64,000 nt of DNA from the NCBI RefSeq assembly GCF_003234445.2, contig NZ_CP126269.1, positions 1,736,001-1,800,000 of the forward strand. Reading direction: 5' to 3'. Shown in pieces: positions 53,271 to 60,658 of this stretch. Origin of the DNA: Curtobacterium sp. MCLR17_036. GTDB lineage: Bacteria; Actinomycetota; Actinomycetes; Actinomycetales; Microbacteriaceae. Every line of letters begins with the position of its first letter. Position 1 is the stretch's first letter. The notes beneath the pieces were generated by a model, which searched no databases, was not told where the DNA came from, and was given only the letters and a program-made list of their open reading frames with translations. Made by a program: the position numbers and the translations under genes.

Positions 53271-53329
53271 GCGCACTCCTCGTTCGACCGACACTCCACT
53301 CAACGCGGATCACGTGGGGGATGCACACA

Positions 53330-53380
53330 GTGAGCAGAAGACGTCGGGTCGAAGGTGTCGACCCGACGTCTTCTGCTCAC
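53330..53380. repeat. Perfect GTGAGCAG palindrome downstream of murA
   Basis: A perfect 23 bp inverted repeat (53330-53352 with 53358-53380; GTGAGCAGAAGACGTCGGGT at its left end) with a 5-base loop. It belongs to the four-member palindrome family. It lies beyond the leftward murA stop and upstream of the antiporter gene, and is probably the murA terminator. Confidence 0.87.
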
Positions 53381-53386
53381 CGGAAG

Positions 53387-53443
53387 TGCGCGAGCGCGAA
53401 CGTGACGCGCGAGCGCGAGCGCGAACGTGCGCGAGCGCGAACG
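53387..53443. repeat. GCGCGAGCGCGAACGT tandem words after murA
   Basis: Three units close to GTGCGCGAGCGCGAAC run between the palindrome and the murA stop at 53444. The middle unit is lengthened by an extra GAGCGC. No gene or clear hairpin lies here. Confidence 0.65.
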
Positions 53444-55018
53444 TCAGTCGTGGAACGTCTCGATCGACGCGCCGAGCGAGTTGAGGCGCTCCTGCAGCTG
53501 CTCGTAGCCACGGGCGATGATGCCCACGTTGCGGAGCACGCTCTCGCCCTTGGCCGCGAGCATCGCCAGCAGGATGACCACGGCGGGCCGGAGCGCCGGC
53601 GGGCAGCTGATCTCGGCGCCGGAGAAGTGCGTCGGGCCCGTGACGTCGAGCCGGTGCGGGTCGCGCAGGGTCACGCTCGCGCCGAGGCGGGTCAGGTCGA
53701 GCAGGTGGATCGCACGGCCCTCGTACACCCAGTCGTGCACGAGCGTGGTGCCCGACGCGCAGGCCGCGATGACGACGAAGAACGGCAGGTTGTCGATGTT
53801 CAGGCCGGGGAACGGCATCGCGTGGATCTTGTCGATAGGCGCGTGCAGCTCGGACGGGTGCACGGTGACGTCGACCAGGCGGGTGCGGCCGTTCGCGGCG
53901 GCGTACTCCTCGCTGACGTCGAAGCGCAGGCCCATCTCGGCGAGGGTGGCGAGCTCGATCTCGAGGAACTCGATCGGTGCGCGCGTGACGGTCAGGGTCG
54001 AACCGGTGACGATGCCGGCGGTGAGCAGGCTCATGGCCTCGACCGGGTCCTCGCTCGGCCAGTAGTCCACGACCTCGTCGATGCGGCTCTTGCCGGTGAT
54101 GCGGAGCGTGGTCGTGCCGATGCCCTCGATGCGCACCCCGAGCAGCTCGAGGAAGAAGCAGAGGTCCTGCACCATGTAGTTGGGGCTGGCGTTGCGGATG
54201 ACGGTCTCACCGTCGCGGGCGGCCGCGGCGAGGATCGCGTTCTCGGTCACCGTGTCGCCACGCTCGGTCAGCACGACGGACTTCGAGGGGACGGCCTGGT
54301 TCGCGACGCCGACCTCGTACCAGCCGGAGGTCGCCTCGACGTCGACACCGAAGGGGCGCAGAGCGATGAGGTGCGGCTCGACGGTGCGGGTGCCGAGGTC
54401 GCAGCCGCCGGCGTAGGGGAGTCGGAAGGACTCGAAGCGGCCGCTGAGCGGACCGAGGAACATGAGGACGCTGCGGGTGCGACGGGCGGCGTCGGCGTCG
54501 ATCGCGTCGAGGCGCAGGTCGTCGGGTGCGACGATCTCGAGCGTCTCGCCGTCCTCGCTCCAGGTGACGCTCGCGCCGAGGCTGCGGAGCACGTCGATGA
54601 TCCGGTCGACCTCGACGATGCGTGCCACCTTGTGCAGGCGGGTGACGCCGCGGTTGAGCAGCGAGGCGCAGAGCAGTGCGACGGCGGCGTTCTTGCTCGA
54701 GTTGACGGCGATGGAGCCGCTGAGCTTGCGACCACCCTGCACACGCAGGTGGGCGCGCTGCGGGGCGCCGCCGATCGAGACGATCTGCTGGTCGAGGGCG
54801 TCGCTGATGCGGGTGAGCATCTCGAGGGACAGGTTCTGGCCGCCCTGCTCGATGCGGTTGATCGCGCTCTGGCTCGTGCCGACGCGTTCGGCGAGCTGCG
54901 CCTGGGTCATGCTGCGACCCTTGCGGGCGCCCCGGATGAGGGCGCCGACCTCGCGGAGCGGCGCGGCGGTGGTGGCTGCCGGGGCGATCGGCGTGACGAC
55001 GGAGGTGGTGTCGGACAT
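53444..55018 (-). CDS. murA: UDP-N-acetylglucosamine 1-carboxyvinyltransferase with N-terminal XRE helix-turn-helix
   Basis: Fusion of 524 residues. Residues 24-78 form an XRE/Cro-type helix-turn-helix (LIRGARKGRSMTQAQLAERV, GTSQSAINRIEQGGQNLSLE); residues 89-524 are a MurA/EPSP-synthase-like enzyme. MurA adds enolpyruvate from PEP to UDP-GlcNAc, the first committed step of peptidoglycan synthesis. Key residues are kept: K109 in NSSKNAAV, the PEP-reactive C206 and R211 in AGGCDLGTRTV, and an aspartate in FPGLNIDNLP matching E. coli D305. It may sense pathway state and act on DNA as well as catalyse. The start is ATG at 55018. No other murein genes adjoin. Confidence 0.87.
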   Translation of the reverse strand: MSDTTSVVTPIAPAATTAAPLREVGALIRGARKGRSMTQAQLAERVGTSQSAINRIEQGGQNLSLEMLTRISDALDQQIVSIGGAPQRAHLRVQGGRKLSGSIAVNSSKNAAVALLCASLLNRGVTRLHKVARIVEVDRIIDVLRSLGASVTWSEDGETLEIVAPDDLRLDAIDADAARRTRSVLMFLGPLSGRFESFRLPYAGGCDLGTRTVEPHLIALRPFGVDVEATSGWYEVGVANQAVPSKSVVLTERGDTVTENAILAAAARDGETVIRNASPNYMVQDLCFFLELLGVRIEGIGTTTLRITGKSRIDEVVDYWPSEDPVEAMSLLTAGIVTGSTLTVTRAPIEFLEIELATLAEMGLRFDVSEEYAAANGRTRLVDVTVHPSELHAPIDKIHAMPFPGLNIDNLPFFVVIAACASGTTLVHDWVYEGRAIHLLDLTRLGASVTLRDPHRLDVTGPTHFSGAEISCPPALRPAVVILLAMLAAKGESVLRNVGIIARGYEQLQERLNSLGASIETFHD

Positions 55019-55109
55019 GTCGTCACGGTAACACGCTCATGAGATAAAACGGGGGGTACAGCACCCAGGGTGTTCACATGGAGCGTGGGAATACACCGTC
55101 CATGAGAAG

Positions 55110-56237
55110 TCAGGCGCGGTGCCAACCGAGGTCGCTGTCGTCGAACACCCAGTCCTCGGTCGCCCCGGGCACCGGTTGCGGGTCGCGGAGCCAGACCGTG
55201 GCGCCGGGCGTCCACCCGGCGATGACACTGGCCGCTCCGGCGCCGACCGGGACCGCCGTCCCGGCGGCGCGGAGCCAGCAGAGGACCGTCAGATGGACGG
55301 CGTCGTGTTCCTCGGCGACCCCGGCCCAGTCGGGGGTCGCCCAGTCGCCGTCGCGCCCGGTCGTGTGGTACCAGTCGTGCCGCCGGGTCGTGCCGCTGAC
55401 GTCGATCGACCACCGCCGGCACAGAGCGGCCCAGTCGTCCGCGTCGTCGACCACCAGGACGCGCGCACCGGGCGCCGTGTGCACGGGCGCGACCGCGGCG
55501 CGTTCCCAGCCGAAGTCGTCCTCGACCGCCCACAGGCCGACCGGGCCGTTCGCGCCGTGCGCGGCCGTCGTGGTGACGAGCCCGTCAGGAGGGGTGGACC
55601 ACCACGAACCGCCCACCGCAGCATCGGCCGGGCGCCGTCGATCGCGCGGGCGCACCGCTGCGACCTCGTCGTCGAGCGCCGTGCGCCAGGCGCCGAGCGC
55701 GCGGGCCGCGGCGTCCGGCCCCTGACCGTGCTCGGGGTGGCGGCCGTGCTCGCCGTGGAACACCGTGCTCCACTGCGGGGCACCGCGCGGCGCGTCGAGC
55801 ACCGCCCGGACCGCCGGCAGGCCCGCCCAGGCGGTGGCCAGGCGTGCGACGACGGGTGCCAGAGCGGGATCCGCGAGCACGACGTCGGCCGCGTCCGGTT
55901 CCTGCCACGACATCGCGCTGGCGGTGGTCTCGGCGAGCGCGCGGAGGACGTGGCGCACGCCGACGTCGGACGGCGTGACCGTCGCGAATGCAGCGTCGAT
56001 CGCCGCCGCGACCTCGGTGACGGGCGGCGCCGGCTCCGGGACGGGTCGGGGGCCGGTTCCGGCGCCGAACAACGAGACGGCGTCACCGCGCTCCCGCGCC
56101 AGGTGGTACTCGGCCCAGAACCGCACCTGCCCGAGACGCTCCGCCGCCCGCCCGTCGGCGTCGAGCACCTGGTCGAGCAGTGCGGAGCAGAACCGCCGTC
56201 CACGAGGGCCGACGGTCAGGTCAGTGGTGGTGAGCAC
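55110..56237 (-). CDS. Hypothetical protein
   Basis: Protein of 375 residues, rich in Ala, Trp and Asp. I recognise no family. It begins VLTTTDLTVGPRGRRFCSAL, has no membrane helix or signal peptide, and contains many tryptophans in its second half (GLWAVEDDFGWERAAV, DDADDWAALCRRWSIDV, TTRRHDWYHTTGRDGDW). These suggest a compact globular fold, possibly ligand-binding. The GTG start at 56237 lies 24 bases from the divergent sigma-28-like promoter of flbD, so the two regulatory regions overlap. A longer frame extends upstream but would cover the flbD-motA genes. Confidence 0.65.
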   Translation of the reverse strand: MLTTTDLTVGPRGRRFCSALLDQVLDADGRAAERLGQVRFWAEYHLARERGDAVSLFGAGTGPRPVPEPAPPVTEVAAAIDAAFATVTPSDVGVRHVLRALAETTASAMSWQEPDAADVVLADPALAPVVARLATAWAGLPAVRAVLDAPRGAPQWSTVFHGEHGRHPEHGQGPDAAARALGAWRTALDDEVAAVRPRDRRRPADAAVGGSWWSTPPDGLVTTTAAHGANGPVGLWAVEDDFGWERAAVAPVHTAPGARVLVVDDADDWAALCRRWSIDVSGTTRRHDWYHTTGRDGDWATPDWAGVAEEHDAVHLTVLCWLRAAGTAVPVGAGAASVIAGWTPGATVWLRDPQPVPGATEDWVFDDSDLGWHRA

Positions 56238-56259
56238 CGGGCCAGGGTAGTGCCCACCG

Positions 56260-56287
56260 CTAACGCCGCCGCCGACCCCGCCGATAG
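56260..56287 (+). promoter_or_regulatory. FliA/sigma-28-like promoter of flbD-motA-motB
   Basis: CTAACG (56260-56265), 16 bases, CGATAG (56282-56287). Written as TAAC-N15-GCCGATAG it is close to the FliA/WhiG consensus TAAA-N15-GCCGATAA. It ends 76 bases before flbD. Confidence 0.72.
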
Positions 56288-56363
56288 TCCTCCGTGCAGC
56301 CCACGGACGGGCCGCATCCCGCCCCACGGACGGCGGCGGGACGATCGAGAACCAGGACGGGCC

Positions 56364-56666
56364 ATGATCGTCGTCACACGACTGAACGGCAGCGGATTCG
56401 CTGTGAACCCCGATCTCGTGGAGCGCATCCAGGAGACGCCGGACACGACGCTCATCATGGTCGACGGGGCGAAGTACATCGTCCGCGAGTCCATGGCCGA
56501 CGTCATCGACCTCATCGCCGCGTACCGCGCCCGGATCGTCGGGATGGCCTACGGCACCGACACCTCCGTCGGCACGGTCCGCGACGCGACCGGCCCGCAG
56601 CCGACCCTCGCCCCGGTGGCGCCGATCCACCCGCAGCACCCGCGCGTGCAGGACGGGGGTCGCTGA
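56364..56666 (+). CDS. flbD: Flagellar FlbD family protein
   Basis: Small protein of 100 residues. The first 65 residues match FlbD (MIVVTRLNGSGFAVNPDLVE, RIQETPDTTLIMVDGAKYIV and RESMADVIDLIAAYR), a short family encoded next to motA in Gram-positive flagellar clusters and unrelated to the Caulobacter regulator of the same name. Function is unknown. The last 30 residues are Pro/Thr-rich. The ATG at 56364 follows CAGGACGG, and motA begins one base after the stop. Confidence 0.88.
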   Translation: MIVVTRLNGSGFAVNPDLVERIQETPDTTLIMVDGAKYIVRESMADVIDLIAAYRARIVGMAYGTDTSVGTVRDATGPQPTLAPVAPIHPQHPRVQDGGR

Positions 56667-56667
56667 C

Positions 56668-57492
56668 GTGGACATCGCGACCATCATCGGGATCCTCCTG
56701 GCCTTCGGCGCCCTGTTCGGCATGGCGCAGATGGAGCACGTCGAGATGGCGGGGCTCTTCCTGCCCGCGCCGATGCTCCTCGTCTTCGTCGCCACCATCG
56801 GCTGCGGGGTCGCGAGCACGACGCTCAAGGACGCCCTCGCCGCGTTCAAGGCCGTGCCGAAGGCGTTCACCGGCAAGGTCACCCCGCCGCAGTCGGTCAT
56901 CGACGACGTGGTCGGCCTGGCAGAGACGGCGCGGGCGAACGGGCTGCTCGCCCTCGAGCAGGAGGCCGACAAGCACGACGACCCGTTCATGAAGAAGGCG
57001 CTGCAGAACATCGCCGACGGCACCGACGGTGACGAGCTGCGGATCCTGCTCGAGGACGAGATCGAGTCGAACAACGCGCCGATGCGGAGCGCGAGCGCGT
57101 TCTTCATGGGGCTCGGTGGCTTCGCGCCCACGGTCGGCATCATCGGCACCGTGGTGTCGCTGACCCACGTGCTCGCGAACCTCGGCAAGCCGGACGAGCT
57201 CGGCCCGCTCATCGCCAGCGCGTTCGTCGCGACGCTGTGGGGCCTGCTCACCGCGAACTTCCTGTGGCTGCCGTTCGGCGGCAAGCTCCGGAAGCTCGCG
57301 CAGCTCGAGACGGACCGGCAGACCCTGCTCATGGAGGGCCTGCTCGCGGTGCAGGCGGGCAGCCAGCCACGCCTGCTCGGCGAGCGGCTCAAGGCGATGG
57401 TCCCGCCGGCGGCCCGGGTCGACGCGGCTGCGGGCAAGGGCGGCAAGGGCGCGAAGAGCGTCGACGCCGACGACCAGCAGCTGGCGGCCTGA
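56668..57492 (+). CDS. motA: Flagellar motor stator protein MotA
   Basis: Proton-channel subunit of 274 residues with four membrane helices (about 3-21, 30-50, 150-172 and 182-204). The cytoplasmic loop contains ARANGLLALEQEADKHDDPF, the region that contacts FliG. The MotA/TolQ/ExbB signature in helix 3 is GGFAPTVGIIGTVVSLTHVL and helix 4 contains ASAFVATLWGLLTANFLWLP. The basic C-terminal tail (GKGGKGAK) is short. The start is GTG at 56668, one base after flbD, and motB begins two bases after the stop. Confidence 0.95.
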   Translation: MDIATIIGILLAFGALFGMAQMEHVEMAGLFLPAPMLLVFVATIGCGVASTTLKDALAAFKAVPKAFTGKVTPPQSVIDDVVGLAETARANGLLALEQEADKHDDPFMKKALQNIADGTDGDELRILLEDEIESNNAPMRSASAFFMGLGGFAPTVGIIGTVVSLTHVLANLGKPDELGPLIASAFVATLWGLLTANFLWLPFGGKLRKLAQLETDRQTLLMEGLLAVQAGSQPRLLGERLKAMVPPAARVDAAAGKGGKGAKSVDADDQQLAA

Positions 57493-57494
57493 CG

Positions 57495-58424
57495 ATGAGC
57501 GCCAACCCCCGCGGGCGTGGCCGTGGCCGCGCGAAGAAGTCGCACGACGAGGCCGAGCACCCCGACGAGCGCTGGATGGCGTCCTACATGGACATGATCA
57601 CCGTCCTGATGTGCATGTTCCTCGTGCTGTTCGCGATGTCGACGGTGGACCAGCAGAAGTACATCCAGCTGAAGAACTCGCTCGCCACCGGCTTCGGCGA
57701 GGTGAAGTCGCAGAAGGTCGACACCGCGTCCGGCACCGTCGTGACGAAGGACCAGGTCGAGGACGGCTCCGGGTACTCGACGGACAAGTCGCAGGCCGAC
57801 CACTCCACGGCCTCGTCCGGCACGAAGGACACGAACGTCGACCCGGCCTCGACGGTGGTGCCGACGACCGCGTCGAAGCAGGACCTCGCGGCGGCGAAGC
57901 GCGAGCTCGACGACCTGACGAAGCTCGAGCGTGCGATCCAGCGCAACCTTTCGAAGGCCGGACAGACCGCGAACGTGCAGTTCACGGTCGACGCCCGCGG
58001 GCTGACGGTGCGCCTGGTCGGCAGCGAGACCTACTTCGGCACGAACAGCGCCGACCTGTCCGCGCAGGCCGAGGGGATCATGGACGCGATCGCGCCGGTG
58101 CTGCGGACGAGCCACCACGACGTCAGCATCGAGGGCCACGCCGACCAGCGGAACTCGACGGCGCCCTACGCCACGAACTGGGAGCTCAGCGCGGCGCGGG
58201 CGACCGGGGTGCTCCGCGACCTGGTCGAACGGGGCGGCATGCCGGGCGACCACGTGCAGAGCGTCGGGTTCGGGTCGAGCCGCCCGCTGGCGAAGGGTGG
58301 CACCGAGGCCGACCTCGCCCTGAACCGCCGCGTCGACATCGTGGTGCTGTCGAACGCCGACCAGGACGTCAGCGCCCTCATGCCGGCACTCGCGAAGGCG
58401 CAGGACGGAGCGACCGCCGGCTGA
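57495..58424 (+). CDS. motB: Flagellar motor stator protein MotB
   Basis: Peptidoglycan-anchored stator subunit of 309 residues. A basic N-terminus precedes one transmembrane helix at about 31-50 (YMDMITVLMCMFLVLFAMST), in which D33 is the expected proton-binding aspartate. A Ser/Thr-rich linker and coiled segment lead to an OmpA-like domain at about 160-285 (GSETYFGTNSADLSAQAEGI, VSIEGHADQRNSTAPYATNW, ELSAARATGVLRDL and LNRRVDIVVL). It works with MotA to drive rotation. The ATG is at 57495. Confidence 0.95.
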   Translation: MSANPRGRGRGRAKKSHDEAEHPDERWMASYMDMITVLMCMFLVLFAMSTVDQQKYIQLKNSLATGFGEVKSQKVDTASGTVVTKDQVEDGSGYSTDKSQADHSTASSGTKDTNVDPASTVVPTTASKQDLAAAKRELDDLTKLERAIQRNLSKAGQTANVQFTVDARGLTVRLVGSETYFGTNSADLSAQAEGIMDAIAPVLRTSHHDVSIEGHADQRNSTAPYATNWELSAARATGVLRDLVERGGMPGDHVQSVGFGSSRPLAKGGTEADLALNRRVDIVVLSNADQDVSALMPALAKAQDGATAG

Positions 58425-58488
58425 CGCAGACGCACAGGGCGGAGCGACCGGCGGACAACCCTCGACCGCCCCACTACGGGGTACAGCA

Positions 58489-58517
58489 CTGACGGCCGGT
58501 ACACAGCCGACCGATAG
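58489..58517 (+). promoter_or_regulatory. FliA/sigma-28-like promoter of the fliM operon
   Basis: CTGACG (58489-58494), 17 bases, CGATAG (58512-58517). The fliM GTG begins eight bases after the -10 box, so the transcript would start at or within about two bases of the start codon and be leaderless or nearly so. Confidence 0.6.
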
Positions 58518-58525
58518 ACGCACCC

Positions 58526-59407
58526 GTGACCGAGACCCTGACCGCGCCCGAGGTGTACGACTTCGCGCGCCCGTCGACGCTCGCCCGCGAGCACGCCCGG
58601 GTCCTCGAGCTCGCCTTCGAGACGTTCGCCCGGCAGTGGGGCACGCAGCTCACCGCCAAGGTGCGCGCGGTGAGCCAGGTCACCTGCGAGCAGGTGCAGA
58701 TGACGACGTACGACGAGTACGCCGCCTCGCTGCCGGCGCTCACCGGCATGGTGCTGCTGCCGATCGCCCACCTCAGCGCGAAGGGCGTGCTGCAGGTGCC
58801 CCTCGACGCCGCGCTCACCTGGGTGTCGCACGCGCTCGGCGCTTCGAAGCCGCTGCCGACGCCGGAACGCACCTTCACGCCGATCGAGCAGGCGCTCGTG
58901 CGGAAGATCGTCGAGGACGCCCTCGACGACCTCCGCTACTCGTTCGGCGGGTTGCTCGTGCACGAGGTCGCCACGGGTGGCTTCCAGTTCAACTCGCAGT
59001 TCGCCCAGGCCGCGCAGAAGGCCGACCTGATGATCGTCGCGTCGTTCTCGATCCGCGTCGGCGACCGGGTGGCGCCCGGCACCCTCGCGCTGCCCGCCGA
59101 GGCGGTGCTGCCGCAGCTCGGCGAGACCGCGTCGACGCCGTCGCCCGCGGACACCCAGGCGCTGCTCGACGCGCAGCTCGCCGGTGTGCCGGTCGGGGTC
59201 GGACTGCGGTTCGCGTCGGCGTCGGTCCTGCCGCAGCAGGTGCTCCGACTCGCCGTCGGCGACGTCCTGCCCCTGCCGCACCCGCAGCACCGACCCCTCA
59301 CCATCGCCGTCGACGGCGAGCCCGTCGGCACGGCCGCGGTCGGCGCGAACGGGTCGCGCCTGGCCGGCATCGTCGTCACCACCACCACATCGGAGCAGCA
59401 CGCATGA
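58526..59407 (+). CDS. fliM: Flagellar motor switch protein FliM
   Basis: C-ring component of 293 residues. The middle domain reads LAREHARVLELAFETFARQW with LTAKVRAVSQVTCEQVQM, and the C-terminal SpoA domain reads LRLAVGDVLPLPHPQHRPLT. The N-terminal CheY-P-binding helix of enterobacterial FliM (LSQxEIDALL) is not recognisable; the protein opens VTETLTAPEVYDFARPS instead, so response-regulator binding may differ or use another site. The start is GTG at 58526, close behind a sigma-28-like promoter; the stop overlaps fliN by four bases. Confidence 0.92.
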   Translation: MTETLTAPEVYDFARPSTLAREHARVLELAFETFARQWGTQLTAKVRAVSQVTCEQVQMTTYDEYAASLPALTGMVLLPIAHLSAKGVLQVPLDAALTWVSHALGASKPLPTPERTFTPIEQALVRKIVEDALDDLRYSFGGLLVHEVATGGFQFNSQFAQAAQKADLMIVASFSIRVGDRVAPGTLALPAEAVLPQLGETASTPSPADTQALLDAQLAGVPVGVGLRFASASVLPQQVLRLAVGDVLPLPHPQHRPLTIAVDGEPVGTAAVGANGSRLAGIVVTTTTSEQHA

Positions 59408-60108
59408 CCGTCACCACCCTCCAGACCGCTGCGGCCGAGTCGCTCGCGGCGCAGCTCCCGACAGCCGCCCCCCTGGGTGCGGTGCTCCTGCCGGGAGGCG
59501 CGACCAGCGTCGTCCTCGACGCGGCGGCGGACGCCGTGGTCGCGTCGTTCGTCGGCGGCCTGTCGGCCGACCTGGCCCTCGTGCTCACCGACCTCGAGGC
59601 GATCACCGCCGCGGGCGGGACCGAGCACGGCATCGTCGCGGTCACCGACGTCCTGCGCCCCTCGCTCGAGGCCGCGGCGTCCGTGCTCGGCGTCGGCGTC
59701 CTCGGCGAGGCGAGCCGCGAGTCGGCCGCGTCGCTGCTGGCCGACCCGGACACCGTCGTGTTCGAGCTCGCCGCCGGCGGCGTCCCCGGTGGCTGGTTCG
59801 GGCTGCGCGTGCGTGAGAACGGCACGGTGTCGGCGGCGGTGGCCCCCGCGGCCCTGCCGACGGGCAACCTCGGCCGCATCAACAACGTCGAGATGACCCT
59901 GACGGTCGAGATCGGACGCACCCGGATGTCGGTGCGCGACGTGCTCGGCATGGAGCCGGGCGCCGTCGTCGAGCTCGACCGCAGCGCCGGTGCCCCCGCC
60001 GACGTGCTGTTGAACGGGCGGCTCATCGCGCACGGCGAGGTCGTCGTCGTCGACCAGGACTACGCCGTCCGCATCACCCGCATCCTCGACGTCGCCGAAT
60101 CCGTCTGA
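59404..60108 (+). CDS. fliN: Flagellar motor switch protein FliN with extended N-terminal domain
   Basis: C-ring protein of 234 residues. The C-terminal 85 residues are the FliN/SpoA domain (LGRINNVEMTLTVEIGRTRM, SVRDVLGMEPGAVVELDRSA and LLNGRLIAHGEVVVVDQDYA). Residues 1-145 form an additional domain (AVLLPGGATSVVLDAAADAV, EHGIVAVTDVLRPSLEAAAS) absent from the 137-residue E. coli protein and resembling the layout of FliY. I cannot see the CheC phosphatase motif with certainty, so enzymatic activity is unproven. The start is ATG at 59404, coupled to fliM. Confidence 0.9.
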   Translation: MTVTTLQTAAAESLAAQLPTAAPLGAVLLPGGATSVVLDAAADAVVASFVGGLSADLALVLTDLEAITAAGGTEHGIVAVTDVLRPSLEAAASVLGVGVLGEASRESAASLLADPDTVVFELAAGGVPGGWFGLRVRENGTVSAAVAPAALPTGNLGRINNVEMTLTVEIGRTRMSVRDVLGMEPGAVVELDRSAGAPADVLLNGRLIAHGEVVVVDQDYAVRITRILDVAESV

Positions 60109-60118
60109 GCCGCCGACC

Positions 60119-60658
60119 GTGGACACCCTGCTCATCACCCTCCGCGTCGCGCTCTCGCTCGGCGTCGTGCTCGCCCTCATGTGGGTGCTGCACCGCGCCA
60201 GCCGCAAGCGCTTCACGGGCGGGCGGACCTCCGGACGCCGCGCGGCGTCCGTCGAGGTCGTCGGGCGGCAGGGGATCGGCGGCAAGGCGAGCGTCGTCGT
60301 GGTCGACGTCGAGGGGGAGCGCCTCGTCCTCGGGGTCTCCGAGCACGGCGTGAACCTGCTCACGAGCGGGCAGGCACCCGCCCCCGAGCTCACCATCGTG
60401 ACCGGTCCCGTCACGCTGCCGGTGCGTCCCGCCCCGTCGGCCGACGCGTTCCGTCAGGAACTCGCGCTGCACGCTGACGCCACCCCGGGCCTCCCGTCCG
60501 ACGCCGCGGCGACCGCGGAACCGCTGCCGATGCGTCCCCGCAACCGACGTCAGCAGCGCACCGTCGTCCCGACGGCGGCGCAGCTGCAGGGCTCGATCCT
60601 GTCCGCGGACACGTGGCGGCAGGCGGCGGCCGCGCTGCGGAACCGGCGGGCCGGGTGA
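60119..60658 (+). CDS. fliO: Flagellar biosynthesis protein FliO
   Basis: Export-apparatus assembly factor of 179 residues with one N-terminal membrane helix (about 3-24, LLITLRVALSLGVVLALMWV). A small beta domain follows (SVEVVGRQGIGGKASVVVVD, LVLGVSEHGVNLLTSG), then an extended tail. FliO helps the FliP pore assemble in other species. The family is weakly conserved, but the position before fliP and the topology fit. The start is GTG at 60119, and the stop overlaps fliP by four bases. Confidence 0.88.
   Translation: MDTLLITLRVALSLGVVLALMWVLHRASRKRFTGGRTSGRRAASVEVVGRQGIGGKASVVVVDVEGERLVLGVSEHGVNLLTSGQAPAPELTIVTGPVTLPVRPAPSADAFRQELALHADATPGLPSDAAATAEPLPMRPRNRRQQRTVVPTAAQLQGSILSADTWRQAAAALRNRRAG

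Noticed and set aside
50077..56363. A mobile island inserted between the two flagellar blocks
   Set aside because: The genes (nucleosidase, DoxX, antiporter, MurA fusion) show no integrase, IS element, attachment repeats or change in base composition; a rearranged but stable gene order is more likely.
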